Shown here piece after piece: positions 53,486 to 63,433 of a stretch of DNA of 64,000 bases. The notes below the pieces were generated by a model. It was given only the letters and a program-made list of their open reading frames with translations. It searched no databases and was not told the origin of the DNA. The translations under genes and the position numbers were made by a program. Origin of the DNA: Bacillus solimangrovi (lineage in GTDB: Bacteria > Bacillota > Bacilli > Bacillales > Bacillaceae_N); contig NZ_MJEH01000007.1 in assembly GCF_001742425.1 (NCBI RefSeq), positions 21,195-85,194 on the forward strand, read 5' to 3'. Positions within the stretch are counted from its first letter, which is position 1; every line of letters starts with the position of its first letter.

Positions 53486-55114
53486 ATGGAAATAAAGCAA
53501 TGTTCGCTGCCTCCTACAAACCCATTTGTACTTGATTATATCAATCAGCAGGATAAAGCGTTAAAGTACTTTGATTATAACCCGCAACAACATGAAGCGT
53601 TTACTGAGCGGGTGGAAGAGCTTAGTAAACGAACATTTAAACGTGAACAGCTAGCGGATTATTTATATTCATATAATCGTAATATTGGTTGTAGTGAGAA
53701 GACTCTTCAGCAAATTGAAAAACTTAAAAACGAGAATGCAGTTACGGTTGTAGCAGGACAGCAGGCTGGTATCGTAACAGGTCCTCTTTATACGATACAT
53801 AAGGCAATTTCGATAATACAATTTTCACGAAAAAAGGAACAAGAGCTTGGGATACCAGTTGTACCTATTTTTTGGACTGCTGGAGAAGATCATGATTTTG
53901 CAGAAATCAATCATATTTTTGCACCTGCTCATGAACATGAACTGAAAAAATATGTTTCACAAGAAGATGACAATCAGAAGCTACCGATAGCTGATCGTGT
54001 GTATGATAAACGGCTTATGTCAAATTGGGTTGAAGATATTATCCGTCACTTTGGTGAGACGATTCACACTTCAGATGTTGTTGATAAGCTAAAAAGCTAC
54101 ATTGAAACCTCTCAAACGTATACAGAGTTCTTTAATCGGTTAATGTTGGCGTTATTTGGTGATAGTGGATTAGTCGTATTAGATTCTAATGATGCTGATT
54201 TACGCAATCTTGAATCATCTTTCTTTAAACAGTTAATTCAAAACAATGGTAAGTTACAACATCAGTTATTAACACAACAGTTAACATTAAAAGAAGATGG
54301 ATATGGAGAACCAATTATTATTCAAGAGCAAAACACACACCTTTTTTATCATAATAATAGTGAACGAATCCTACTTGAAAGATTGGAAACAGGGGATTTC
54401 TTAGGTAAAGGGGCTTTGCTTCGTTTTTCAGAAGCGGAACTAATGCAGATTGCGTCTGACTATCCTGAGCGACTAAGTAATAATGTTGTGACAAGGCCAC
54501 TGATGCAAGACTATCTTTTTCCGGTGCTCGCATTCTTTGGTGGACCTGGAGAAATCGCTTATTGGGCAACTTTGAAACCTGTATTTCACCAGTTTGGTTT
54601 TAAAGTCCCTCCAGTTGTACCTCGTCTGAATATTACAATCGTAGAGCGAAATATTGCTTCTTGGATTGAAGAGCTTGAATTAGAAGTAGAAGAGTTGCTG
54701 AAAAGCGGTGCAAATCATCATAAAGAAGCTCGTCTTGAAAAAGTGGAACGTAAAGACATTGATGAGCAAGTAAAAGGTGTGTCCAAACAAATCGACGACC
54801 TACATCAATCGTTGCGTATGCTTGCAGCAGATGTCGATCCTAATTTAACAGAGCTCGCATACAAAAATGGTTCGCTCATTCAAACTCAGCTACAGTATTT
54901 GCATAAACAGATGGACCGCTCGTTACGTGAACAGAAAAGTCCATTATTAAGAAAATATGAGATGATTGATGTGTCATTCAAACCATTTGGAAGTCCGCAA
55001 GAACGAATTTGGAATATCCTTTATTTCTTAAATGGTTACGGGATGCATTTTGTTTCAGAACTAAATGAGCTTTCATACTCATTTAATAATCGACATAACC
55101 TAGTCTTTTTGTAG
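53486..55114 (+). CDS. bshC: Bacillithiol synthase BshC
   Basis: A 542-residue protein that adds cysteine to glucosaminyl-malate in the last step of bacillithiol synthesis. Conserved parts: VTVVAGQQAGIVTGPLYTIHKAIS near residue 91-114, VPIFWTAGEDHDFAEINHI near 128-146 and PVLAFFGGPGEIAYWA near 352. A coiled coil of about 60 residues (about 395-475) follows. The length matches B. subtilis YllA. The ATG has AAGGAAGG upstream. It precedes the mraZ cluster as in B. subtilis. Confidence 0.96.
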   Translation: MEIKQCSLPPTNPFVLDYINQQDKALKYFDYNPQQHEAFTERVEELSKRTFKREQLADYLYSYNRNIGCSEKTLQQIEKLKNENAVTVVAGQQAGIVTGPLYTIHKAISIIQFSRKKEQELGIPVVPIFWTAGEDHDFAEINHIFAPAHEHELKKYVSQEDDNQKLPIADRVYDKRLMSNWVEDIIRHFGETIHTSDVVDKLKSYIETSQTYTEFFNRLMLALFGDSGLVVLDSNDADLRNLESSFFKQLIQNNGKLQHQLLTQQLTLKEDGYGEPIIIQEQNTHLFYHNNSERILLERLETGDFLGKGALLRFSEAELMQIASDYPERLSNNVVTRPLMQDYLFPVLAFFGGPGEIAYWATLKPVFHQFGFKVPPVVPRLNITIVERNIASWIEELELEVEELLKSGANHHKEARLEKVERKDIDEQVKGVSKQIDDLHQSLRMLAADVDPNLTELAYKNGSLIQTQLQYLHKQMDRSLREQKSPLLRKYEMIDVSFKPFGSPQERIWNILYFLNGYGMHFVSELNELSYSFNNRHNLVFL

Positions 55115-55141
55115 AATTGAATCACCAGTTATTGTCGAAGG

Positions 55142-55170
55142 AAAACCTGCTATATGAGCAGGTTTTTTTT
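55142..55170 (+). terminator. Terminator after bshC
   Basis: Perfect 10-bp stem AAAACCTGCT / AGCAGGTTTT followed by T. Confidence 0.92.
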
Positions 55171-55187
55171 GTTTGTAACAAGAATAG

Positions 55188-55243
55188 TACAATAGTAAGT
55201 GGTGGAAAGTGGGGATGTGTGGTAGGTTTAAAGAAGAAAGTGG
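55188..55243 (+). promoter_or_regulatory. Possible mraZ promoter -10 and MraZ-type repeat boxes
   Basis: TACAAT (55188-55193) may be a -10 with no clear -35. Just after it GTGG occurs at 55199, 55209 and 55219, exactly 10 bases apart, each preceded by [AT]A/T-rich bases, and again at 55240. Direct repeats of TGGG/GTGG with a 10-bp period are the known binding pattern of MraZ before its own operon. Confidence 0.55.
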
Positions 55244-55256
55244 GGGAAGACTAGCC

Positions 55257-55688
55257 ATGTTTATAGGAGAATTCCATCACAACATTGATCAAAAAGGGCG
55301 TTTAACGATTCCTGTCAAGTTTCGTGACCAACTCGAAGGAGCATTTATTGTCACGCGTGGATTGGATCAGTGTCTGTTTGGTTATCCTATTGAAGAATGG
55401 AAAGTACTTGAACAGAAGTTAAAAAGTCTTCCACTTACAAAAAAAGATGCTCGAATGTTCACAAGATTCTTTTTTTCAGGTGCTGCAGAAGTGGAAATTG
55501 ATAAGCAAGGAAGAATTAATATTCCAGCACCACTTCGGGAATATGCGACTCTTGAAAAAGAATGTATGGTCATAGGTGTTTCAGGTAGGTTTGAAATATG
55601 GAGCAAAGACCGTTGGCATACATATATGGAGCAATCTGAAGGATCGTTTGGAGACATTGCAGAGAATCTAATTGATTTCGATATTTAA
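55257..55688 (+). CDS. mraZ: Transcriptional regulator MraZ
   Basis: A 143-residue protein with two SpoVT/AbrB-like half repeats: [17 protein letters not shown] near residues 11-27 and [17 protein letters not shown] near 80-96. MraZ binds direct repeats before its own promoter and represses the division and cell-wall cluster. ATG at 55257 is seven bases after GGGGGAAG and gives the usual family length; an upstream ATG at 55209 lies within the repeat boxes. Confidence 0.96.
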   Translation: MFIGEFHHNIDQKGRLTIPVKFRDQLEGAFIVTRGLDQCLFGYPIEEWKVLEQKLKSLPLTKKDARMFTRFFFSGAAEVEIDKQGRINIPAPLREYATLEKECMVIGVSGRFEIWSKDRWHTYMEQSEGSFGDIAENLIDFDI

Positions 55689-55710
55689 CTAACCATACAT
55701 ATAGAAACCA

Positions 55711-55734
55711 CGTTTTCTCATATTTAAGAAAACG
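55711..55734 (+). promoter_or_regulatory. Hairpin between mraZ and rsmH
   Basis: Perfect 8-bp stem CGTTTTCT / AGAAAACG with an 8-base loop. No T-run follows, so it is more likely an mRNA stability or processing structure than a terminator. Confidence 0.4.
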
Positions 55735-55759
55735 CAACTAGGTAAAGCAGGTGTAAATA

Positions 55760-56704
55760 ATGTTTGAGCATGTAACAGTATTAAGAGAAGAAGCAGTAGA
55801 CGGATTAAATATTAAACCAGATGGTATCTATGTCGATTGTACGTTAGGTGGAGCAGGGCATAGTGAATTAATCCTATCGAAGTTATCGAATGAGGGTCAT
55901 TTATATGCCTTCGATCAAGATCAAATTGCATTAGATCATGCTAAAGAAAAATTGAAGCAATATGAAAGCAGAGTAACATTTATCAAAAGTAATTTCCGCT
56001 ATTTACAGGAGAAACTCGCTGAACTAGGAGTCAAGAAAGTAGATGGTGTATTATTTGATTTAGGAGTATCATCTCCACAATTAGATGAAGCGGAACGAGG
56101 TTTTAGCTATCACCAAGATGCTCCACTCGATATGAGGATGAACCAACAAGCTGCACTTACTGCAAGAGAAGTTGTCAATGAATGGTCGTATAATGATTTA
56201 GTTCGTATCTTCTTTAAATATGGGGAAGAGAAATTTTCAAAACAAATTGCTCGTAAGATAGAAACAAAACGCGAAGATAAACCAATTGAAACAACATTTG
56301 AGCTAGTTGAGATTATTAAAGAAGCGATTCCAGCCCCTGCTAGAAGAAAAGGGGGGCATCCTGCAAAACGTATTTTTCAAGCAATTCGGATTGCAGTAAA
56401 TGATGAATTAAAAGTTTTTGAAGAAGCGATTGAGCAGGCAATCGATCTATCTTCAATAGGAGGACGTGTTAGTGTCATTACCTTCCACTCCTTAGAAGAT
56501 CGTATTTGTAAGCAAGTATTTAAGGAGAAAAGTTCTCTGCCAAATTTACCGCAAGGATTACCAGTTATTCCGAAAGAGTTTGAACCCTCTTTGAAGTTAA
56601 TAACGAGAAAACCAATTGCTCCATCAGAAGAAGAGTTAGAAAGAAATAATCGGGCACGTTCTGCAAAGTTAAGGGTTGCTGAAAAACAAAGAGAAGATAC
56701 CTGA
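55760..56704 (+). CDS. rsmH: 16S rRNA (cytosine1402-N4)-methyltransferase RsmH
   Basis: A 314-residue SAM-dependent enzyme (MraW). The SAM-binding loop is [15 protein letters not shown] (about residues 30-44). [22 protein letters not shown] and LDMRMNQ follow, and [14 protein letters not shown] is the C-terminal signature. It methylates C1402 in the 16S rRNA. The ATG has AGCAGGTG upstream. It lies between mraZ and ftsL as in nearly all dcw clusters. Confidence 0.96.
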   Translation: MFEHVTVLREEAVDGLNIKPDGIYVDCTLGGAGHSELILSKLSNEGHLYAFDQDQIALDHAKEKLKQYESRVTFIKSNFRYLQEKLAELGVKKVDGVLFDLGVSSPQLDEAERGFSYHQDAPLDMRMNQQAALTAREVVNEWSYNDLVRIFFKYGEEKFSKQIARKIETKREDKPIETTFELVEIIKEAIPAPARRKGGHPAKRIFQAIRIAVNDELKVFEEAIEQAIDLSSIGGRVSVITFHSLEDRICKQVFKEKSSLPNLPQGLPVIPKEFEPSLKLITRKPIAPSEEELERNNRARSAKLRVAEKQREDT

Positions 56705-56728
56705 AACTAATTAAAGGAGGCGGGGGAG

Positions 56729-57085
56729 TTGAATCAGACGGCACGTCAAATCCAAAGACAACAAGATTGGCAAACGAACACGCAAACGCAACAAAAGCGT
56801 AAATCAAAGTTAAAATACAACGTAACACCAGGGGAAAAGATATTGTATTTTCTTTTTTCTGCTGTATTCGCTTGTATGTGTATTTTTGTTGTTTCAAATC
56901 AAGCGTTAATTTACCAATACCAATCAGATATTCAACAAATAGAAAGGAATATAGAAACCTTGAAGAAAGGTAATCATTCATTACAGGAAAAGGTAAGCGA
57001 TCTAAGTAAACCAGATCGTATTTTAGGTGAAGCTGCTAAGAATGGTTTAACTATTCAAAAAAATAATGTGGAATTGATTCCATAA
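56729..57085 (+). CDS. ftsL: Cell division protein FtsL
   Basis: A 118-residue bitopic membrane protein: a basic, Gln-rich cytoplasmic start, one transmembrane segment (about 36-58) and an extracellular coiled coil (YQSDIQQIERNIETLKKGNH...). FtsL joins DivIB and FtsB-type DivIC in the division complex. The start is a TTG with AAGGAGG upstream. Position and topology make the assignment, since FtsL sequences vary greatly. Confidence 0.92.
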   Translation: MNQTARQIQRQQDWQTNTQTQQKRKSKLKYNVTPGEKILYFLFSAVFACMCIFVVSNQALIYQYQSDIQQIERNIETLKKGNHSLQEKVSDLSKPDRILGEAAKNGLTIQKNNVELIP

Positions 57086-57226
57086 AAAATGTTTGATCTC
57101 CCTCGGATAAATACATAAATTAACTTACATTGTTGTCTTCGAATTGTGCAACATAGACGAAACTTTAATTAATGACTCTCCTATCGTCTGTCTTTATGAT
57201 TAAGTATTTTAATAGAGCGAGTGTGA

Positions 57227-59479
57227 ATGTGTATGTCAAAACAAATTAAAAGTAAAAATATTAACAGAGGAGCATGGCTATTAACAATTTCATTTGTCCT
57301 GCTCTTTTTTGTTGTGCTCGGCAGATTTCTATATATTCAAATTGGAAAAGAAGTGCAAGGTCAAGATCTAGAGAAAATTGCGGAAGAAAAGTGGACGAAA
57401 CAACAAGCATTACAAGGTAACCGAGGGAAAATATTAGATCGCAATGGAGTCGTTATAGCAGAAGATATTCCAAAGTATTCGATCTATGCAATTCTTAAAG
57501 AAGACTACTCGAAAAATTCTAAAGTGCCATTACATATAGTGGAACCACGTGCAGCGGCAGTTAAACTAGCTCCATTATTAGATATGGACGTTTCCGAATT
57601 AGAGCGGATACTTTCAAAAGAATCTCATAAGGATGGTATTTTTCAAGTCGAATTTGGCTCAAACGGACGTAATATTCCACTTGAATTGAAGGAAAAAATC
57701 GAAAGCTTAAATATCCCAGGCATCTATTTTACTTCGGAAATGAATCGTCATTATCCAAATGGTACATTCGCTTCTCATGTTATCGGTTACGCGCTTCCGA
57801 ATGAGGAAGGTGATATCATGGGCGAGATGGGTATTGAACTTCAATATGATGAGTTAATGACAGGCTCTGATGGGAAAATGAAGTTTCAAAGTGATCGAAA
57901 AGGGTTTAAACTTCCTGACCCGAAAGAGTTTATCCAGCTACCACAAGATGGGAACGATGTGTACTTAACGATCGATCAGAAAATTCAAACCTTTCTAGAA
58001 GCGGCAGTATCTGAGGTAGAAGAACAATATAAACCAGAACAAATCATAGCGATCGTTGCCGATCCGAAGACAGGTGAGATACTTGGGATGAGCACAAGAC
58101 CGAGCTTTGATCCAAATGTTCGTAATATCACAAACTATCGAAATGAAGCAGTCGCATATCGTTATGAACCAGGTTCTACTATGAAAGTATTTACTTTAGC
58201 AGCAGCAATAAATGAAGGGAAATTTCCTGCAAATGAATTTTATCAATCAGGTACTTTTCGTCTATCAGAACGATATAAACCTATTAAGGACCATAATGGT
58301 GGACAAGGTTGGGGGCAAATTACTTATTTAGAAGGTATTCAGCGGTCTTCAAACGTTGCTGTTGCAAAGATAGTAAATGAAAAACTTGGTACAGAGAAAT
58401 TCTATGACTACCTTGTGCGCTTTGGGTTTGATCGAAAAACGGGTATCGACTTACCGAATGAAGTTGAAGGGAAGATTTTGTGGAACTATCCGATAGAAAA
58501 AATTACAACGTCTTTCGGTCAAGGTACAACGATAACACCAATCCAACAAATTCAAGCGATGACAGCAATTGCAAATGAAGGTAAGATGATGCGACCATAT
58601 ATTGTCAAAAAAATCGTTGACCCTACTACAAATGAGAACGTCAAGCAATCAAAGTCTGAAGTGGTTGGTGAGCCTGTTACAGCTGCCACTGCGAATGAAG
58701 TGAAGGGAATTTTAGAAACAGTTGTCACTTCTCCAAACGGTACAGGTAAACCTTATAAAATAGAAGATTATTCAGTAGCTGGGAAAACAGGTACGGCACA
58801 GATTCCTAATCCAGAAGGTGGTGGCTATTTATATGGACATGGAAATTACTTTTATTCGTTTTTAGGCCTAGCACCAGTTGATGATCCACGACTTATCATG
58901 TATGTGAGTGTAAAGCAGCCTGAGCTTGAACCATATGAGTATGCAACTGAACCGGTTTCACATATTTTTAATACGGTTATGGAAAATAGCCTTCATTATT
59001 TAAACATTACACCAACAGAAGAAGTGGAAGAACAAACATCAGGAAATGATCTGCAGGCATTGGGAATTGAAGTACCTGAGCTTGAGGGGGAATCTGTTAA
59101 ACATGCAATAAGCATGTTAGAAGGTAATGGAATCCAACCTATTATACTCGGTGATGGCAAGAAGATAGAGCAACAACTACCTTTTGCAGGATCTCAAATG
59201 ATCAAGTCAGAACGTGTGATCATTAGAACTGATGGTAATACGAAAATGCCTGACTTAACCGGATGGGCAATGAGAGATGTGCTGAAAGTGGCAGATCTAT
59301 TACATTTGAAGCCTAATTTGATTGGTAGTGGTTATGTAACGAAACAAAACATACAATCTGGAGCAAAAGTGAGTAAGGGTGATTTCTTAGTCGTTGAATT
59401 CGAAAAGCCGAATACACCAATCGAAGAAGAACAAGAAATAGAGGAAGATCTTCCAGTTGATGTACCTGAAGGGGCGTAA
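57227..59479 (+). CDS. pbpB: Penicillin-binding protein 2B (septal transpeptidase)
   Basis: A 750-residue class B PBP. One N-terminal transmembrane segment (about 17-37) is followed by the dimerisation domain and the transpeptidase domain. Active-site motifs: SxxK in EPGSTMKVFTLA (Ser about 317), SSN in QRSSNVAV, and KTGTAQ near 520. Two PASTA domains (about 610-740) end in an acidic tail. PBP2B cross-links septal peptidoglycan with FtsW. ATG at 57227 or 57233 is possible; neither has a strong ribosome binding site, unlike most genes here. Confidence 0.94.
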   Translation: MCMSKQIKSKNINRGAWLLTISFVLLFFVVLGRFLYIQIGKEVQGQDLEKIAEEKWTKQQALQGNRGKILDRNGVVIAEDIPKYSIYAILKEDYSKNSKVPLHIVEPRAAAVKLAPLLDMDVSELERILSKESHKDGIFQVEFGSNGRNIPLELKEKIESLNIPGIYFTSEMNRHYPNGTFASHVIGYALPNEEGDIMGEMGIELQYDELMTGSDGKMKFQSDRKGFKLPDPKEFIQLPQDGNDVYLTIDQKIQTFLEAAVSEVEEQYKPEQIIAIVADPKTGEILGMSTRPSFDPNVRNITNYRNEAVAYRYEPGSTMKVFTLAAAINEGKFPANEFYQSGTFRLSERYKPIKDHNGGQGWGQITYLEGIQRSSNVAVAKIVNEKLGTEKFYDYLVRFGFDRKTGIDLPNEVEGKILWNYPIEKITTSFGQGTTITPIQQIQAMTAIANEGKMMRPYIVKKIVDPTTNENVKQSKSEVVGEPVTAATANEVKGILETVVTSPNGTGKPYKIEDYSVAGKTGTAQIPNPEGGGYLYGHGNYFYSFLGLAPVDDPRLIMYVSVKQPELEPYEYATEPVSHIFNTVMENSLHYLNITPTEEVEEQTSGNDLQALGIEVPELEGESVKHAISMLEGNGIQPIILGDGKKIEQQLPFAGSQMIKSERVIIRTDGNTKMPDLTGWAMRDVLKVADLLHLKPNLIGSGYVTKQNIQSGAKVSKGDFLVVEFEKPNTPIEEEQEIEEDLPVDVPEGA

Positions 59480-59740
59480 TAGCTTTATAAGATTTAATTT
59501 TAAGTCCTTGAAAACGAAACTGATTGATTGGTAAGTTTTCTAGTGTTTTCTTAATAATCTTGAACGTACAAGCATAGGATGAAGCGAGAGCCGATATGTT
59601 ATCTTCAACAAGAGAGTGGTTTGCTTCAAAAGCACTGATGGTCGTTGTACATATTGCATACTCATGTATAAGTCATTGGTGAATGTTCTGACTCGAGGTT
59701 CTTAACGTTAGTTAGAATGGAAAAAAGGGGGCTTCGTCCT

Positions 59741-61660
59741 TTGCGAGTATCGAATGTAACTGTAAGAAAAAGATTGATCTCTATTCTTGTAATTGGTTTA
59801 CTCGTTTTTTTTGTTGTAGATGTTAGGCTTGGTTACGTTCAATTAATTAAGGGGAAGTGGCTGAGCGAGAGGGCAGAAGATCTATGGAGTCGAAATATTG
59901 TTTTTGAACCAGAACGAGGCAGGATTCTCGATCGGAATGATGAGCCATTAGCGATAAATGTTAGTGCGCCAAGTGTCATTGTTGTTCCACGCCAAATTCA
60001 AGACCCTGCTCAAGTGGCGAAGAGCTTAGCGGAAATTTTGGGCATGGATGAGAAGAAGGCGTATGAGCATGTTACGAAAAGTGTTTCTAATGAGCGTATT
60101 CACCCAGAGGGACGGAAAATTTCAAATGAAAAGGCAAATGAAATTCGAGCATTAAATCTACCAGGCGTATATATTGCCGAAGATTCAAAGCGTTATTATC
60201 CTAATGGTGAATATTTATCTCATGTGTTAGGTTTTACAGGGATCGATAATCAAGGGTTAACAGGACTTGAATTGTTTTATGAAGAACGATTAAAAGGTGA
60301 AAAAGGGCATGTCTCGTTTACTTCTGATGGAAAAGGAAGACGCATGCCAGATGCAGCTGATCAATATATTCCGCCCACTGATGGACTTGATTTAAGATTA
60401 ACTGTTGATACACGCGTTCAAACGATTGTAGAACGAGAATTAGATAATGCAGAAGCTATGTATAATCCTGACGGAATAATTGCAATAGCAATGAATCCAA
60501 AAAGTGGTGAGATTTTAGCAATGTCTAGCAGGCCTGATTTCCATCCGAATGAGTATCAAGACGTTCCATCCGAAATTTACAATCGTAATTTACCAATCTG
60601 GAGTACGTATGAACCTGGTTCAACTTTTAAAATCATCACATTAGCGGCAGCGCTAGAAGAGAAGGTTGTCAATTTAGAGGAAGACCATTTTCATGATCCA
60701 GGTTTTATTAAAGTGGCTGGAGCAACATTGAAATGTTGGAAACGCGGTGGACATGGTTCACAAACATACTTAGAAGTTGTTCAAAACTCCTGTAACCCTG
60801 GTTTCGTTGCATTAGGAGAAAAGTTAGGTAAAGATAAATTATTTAAGTATGTGAAAGATTTTGGTTTCGGACAAAAAACAGGTGTCGATATTCAAGGTGA
60901 AGGTAGAGGGATATTGTTTGAAATGGATCGAGTTGGACCGGTTGAGTTAGCGACGACAGCATTTGGTCAAGGGATATCTGTCACACCTATTCAACAAGTT
61001 GCTGCGGTTTCAGCAGCGGTTAATGGAGGGTATTTGTATCAACCGTACATAGCGAAAGAATGGGTCGATCCGATAACAGGAAAAGTAGTTGAAAGAAAAG
61101 AACCTGTTCTAAAAAGAAGAGTTATATCTGAGGAAACTTCAAAGGAAATTCGTCATGCATTAGAAAGTGTAGTCGCATTAGGAACAGGAAAAAATGCATT
61201 TGTAGAAGGATATCGTGTCGGTGGCAAAACAGGTACAGCTCAAAAGGTAGAAGATGGTCGTTATTTGAAAAATAATTTTATCGTATCATTTATCGGTGTT
61301 GCTCCAGCGGATGATCCACAATTGATTGTTTATATAGCGGTTGATAATCCAAAAGGAACTGTACAATTTGGTGGTACAGTTGCAGCACCTATTGTAGGAC
61401 AAATAATGGAAGACTCTTTACGAGCGTTGAAGATTCCACCTCGAAACGGTCAAATAGAAAAAGAACGAGCATGGAATGACGCTGAATTAGTGGAAGTGCC
61501 GAATTTTGTAAGCTTGACAAGGGAAGAAGCACAAAGTTATTTGTTAAACCTAAAAGTACAAGGTAGTGGAAAAGGGGATATAATTATTGACCAAGCTCCT
61601 AAGGCTGGTGTGAAGCTTGAAGCAGGTTCTACGATTCGATTGTATTTTGGTGAAAAATAA
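59741..61660 (+). CDS. spoVD: Sporulation-specific penicillin-binding protein SpoVD
   Basis: A 639-residue class B PBP of the spore cortex. It starts MRVSNVTVRKRLI (identical start to B. subtilis as I recall), has a transmembrane segment (about 13-32), SxxK in EPGSTFKII (about 294), KTGTAQ (about 496), and one C-terminal PASTA domain (about 578-638). Cys332 and Cys351 are both present, at the numbering of the B. subtilis redox pair that StoA reduces. The TTG at 59741 follows AAAGGGGG; the ATG at 59717 is less likely. It is separated from pbpB by 260 bases, room for a sporulation promoter that I could not identify. Confidence 0.96.
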   Translation: MRVSNVTVRKRLISILVIGLLVFFVVDVRLGYVQLIKGKWLSERAEDLWSRNIVFEPERGRILDRNDEPLAINVSAPSVIVVPRQIQDPAQVAKSLAEILGMDEKKAYEHVTKSVSNERIHPEGRKISNEKANEIRALNLPGVYIAEDSKRYYPNGEYLSHVLGFTGIDNQGLTGLELFYEERLKGEKGHVSFTSDGKGRRMPDAADQYIPPTDGLDLRLTVDTRVQTIVERELDNAEAMYNPDGIIAIAMNPKSGEILAMSSRPDFHPNEYQDVPSEIYNRNLPIWSTYEPGSTFKIITLAAALEEKVVNLEEDHFHDPGFIKVAGATLKCWKRGGHGSQTYLEVVQNSCNPGFVALGEKLGKDKLFKYVKDFGFGQKTGVDIQGEGRGILFEMDRVGPVELATTAFGQGISVTPIQQVAAVSAAVNGGYLYQPYIAKEWVDPITGKVVERKEPVLKRRVISEETSKEIRHALESVVALGTGKNAFVEGYRVGGKTGTAQKVEDGRYLKNNFIVSFIGVAPADDPQLIVYIAVDNPKGTVQFGGTVAAPIVGQIMEDSLRALKIPPRNGQIEKERAWNDAELVEVPNFVSLTREEAQSYLLNLKVQGSGKGDIIIDQAPKAGVKLEAGSTIRLYFGEK

Positions 61661-61713
61661 CTTACCGACAAAACAGCTTAGCTCTGATATAATAAGTATG
61701 GTTTAGCATATAA

Positions 61714-61755
61714 AAACGGCGGCTTTGTGAGAAACCATGCTGCCGCTTTTTTTCG
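61714..61755 (+). terminator. Terminator after spoVD
   Basis: Stem AAAACGGCGGC / GCTGCCGCTTTT with one bulge, followed by TTT. The 210 bases beyond it, before murE, hold no gene; murE must have its own promoter. Confidence 0.85.
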
Positions 61756-61966
61756 TAAATTATTAATAATTTGTGACGGGTTTACTGGTTTTATATAATA
61801 GAATGGATAAATTATACATAAGTGTAGAGTTGTTTAGGTTGTGTCGACAAAGTTAATATTCTTACAATAAACCATGGATATCTTTTCAACTAAAATAGAA
61901 ATGAAAGATGTCCACAAATGTATAAGGTTTCACTTAATGACCGATTGGTAGAAAGGATTGAGACGA

Positions 61967-63433
61967 ATGGATTTACAGACCGTCTTGAAGGCACTTCAAT
62001 TTTATCATGTACATATCGAAGGAAATCCAATGATTTCAGGTATTGAAATGGATTCAAGAAAAGTAAAGGATGGACACTTATTTGTTTGTCTTAAAGGATA
62101 TACAGTTGATGGGCATGATTTCGCAGAACGAGCTGTTCAAGCAGGAGCAGTTGCGATTGTAGCAGAAAAAGAACTTGACGTTAAAGTTCCAACGATTATT
62201 GTAAGTGATAGTCATAGGGCGTTAGCGATACTCAGTAATTATTATTACGGTCAGCCAACGAAACATATGCGATTAATTGGTGTTACGGGCACAAATGGTA
62301 AAACGACAACGACACATATGATGGAGAAAATCTTCCAACACTATGAAGAAAAAACAGGATTAATCGGTACGATTCATATTAAGATCGGTGAGCAGACCTT
62401 TCCAGTAGCAAATACAACACCTGAATCTGTTGTATTACAACAAAGCTTTCATCAGATGAAAGAGAGTGGTGTGCAAACGGCAATAATGGAGGTGTCATCA
62501 CATGCATTAGAAATGGGGCGTGTGCATGGATGTGACTTTGATATTGCGGTTTTTACAAATTTAACACAGGACCACCTAGATTATCATAAAACTGTAGATG
62601 AGTACCGAAATGCGAAAGGACTACTTTTTTCTCAGTTAGGAAATACGTACTCAATTGACAACCCAAAATTTGCAGTATTAAATGCAGATGATGAAGCATC
62701 AGCAAAATATGCACGTAATACTGCGGCACATGTATTAACGTATGGTATTGATAATGAGAGTGACATCACAGCAGTAGACATACACATGACAAGCAGCGGC
62801 ACATCATTTGTATTAGTAACACCTATTGGTACGATTAAAGTGAACATGAAGTTTGTCGGACGCTTTAATGTATACAACGTGCTTGCTGCAGCAAGTGCAG
62901 CGATTGCAAGTCATATTCCTTTGAAAGTTATTAAAGAAGCGATCGAATTAATGTCAGGTGTACCAGGTCGTTTTGAACTTGTTGATGTTGGTCAACCTTT
63001 TTCAGTTATTGTTGATTATTCACACACACCTGATAGTTTAGAGAATGCATTACAAGCAATAAAAGATATTTCGAAGGGACGAATTTTCTGCGTTTGTGGT
63101 TGCGGAGGTGATCGTGATCGTACGAAACGACCTTTAATGGCACAAATTGCTGTGAATCATTCAAATTTAGCGATCTTCACTTCTGATAATCCTCGAAGTG
63201 AAGACCCTAAGCAAATTTTATTGGATATGGAACAAGGTGTTACTAGTAATAACTACAAAGTTATCGTAGATCGAAGAGAAGCTATCCAATATGCTATTTC
63301 CGAAGCAAGTGAAGGAGATGTTATATTGATCGCTGGTAAAGGTCATGAAACATATCAAATCATTGGTAAGGATACATTTGATTTTGATGATCGACTTGTG
63401 GCGAAAGAAGCGATAAGGGAGCGGTATGAATGA
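61967..63433 (+). CDS. murE: UDP-MurNAc-tripeptide synthetase MurE
   Basis: A 488-residue Mur ligase. The ATP-binding loop [15 protein letters not shown] is near residues 108-122. Domains: N-terminal UDP-binding, central ATPase ([21 protein letters not shown]), C-terminal with [13 protein letters not shown] and the amino-acid signature DNPRSEDP (about 410-417). DNPR is the motif of enzymes that add meso-diaminopimelate, as expected for Bacillus. ATG at 61967 follows GAAAGGAT. It overlaps murF by four bases. Confidence 0.96.
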   Translation: MDLQTVLKALQFYHVHIEGNPMISGIEMDSRKVKDGHLFVCLKGYTVDGHDFAERAVQAGAVAIVAEKELDVKVPTIIVSDSHRALAILSNYYYGQPTKHMRLIGVTGTNGKTTTTHMMEKIFQHYEEKTGLIGTIHIKIGEQTFPVANTTPESVVLQQSFHQMKESGVQTAIMEVSSHALEMGRVHGCDFDIAVFTNLTQDHLDYHKTVDEYRNAKGLLFSQLGNTYSIDNPKFAVLNADDEASAKYARNTAAHVLTYGIDNESDITAVDIHMTSSGTSFVLVTPIGTIKVNMKFVGRFNVYNVLAAASAAIASHIPLKVIKEAIELMSGVPGRFELVDVGQPFSVIVDYSHTPDSLENALQAIKDISKGRIFCVCGCGGDRDRTKRPLMAQIAVNHSNLAIFTSDNPRSEDPKQILLDMEQGVTSNNYKVIVDRREAIQYAISEASEGDVILIAGKGHETYQIIGKDTFDFDDRLVAKEAIRERYE

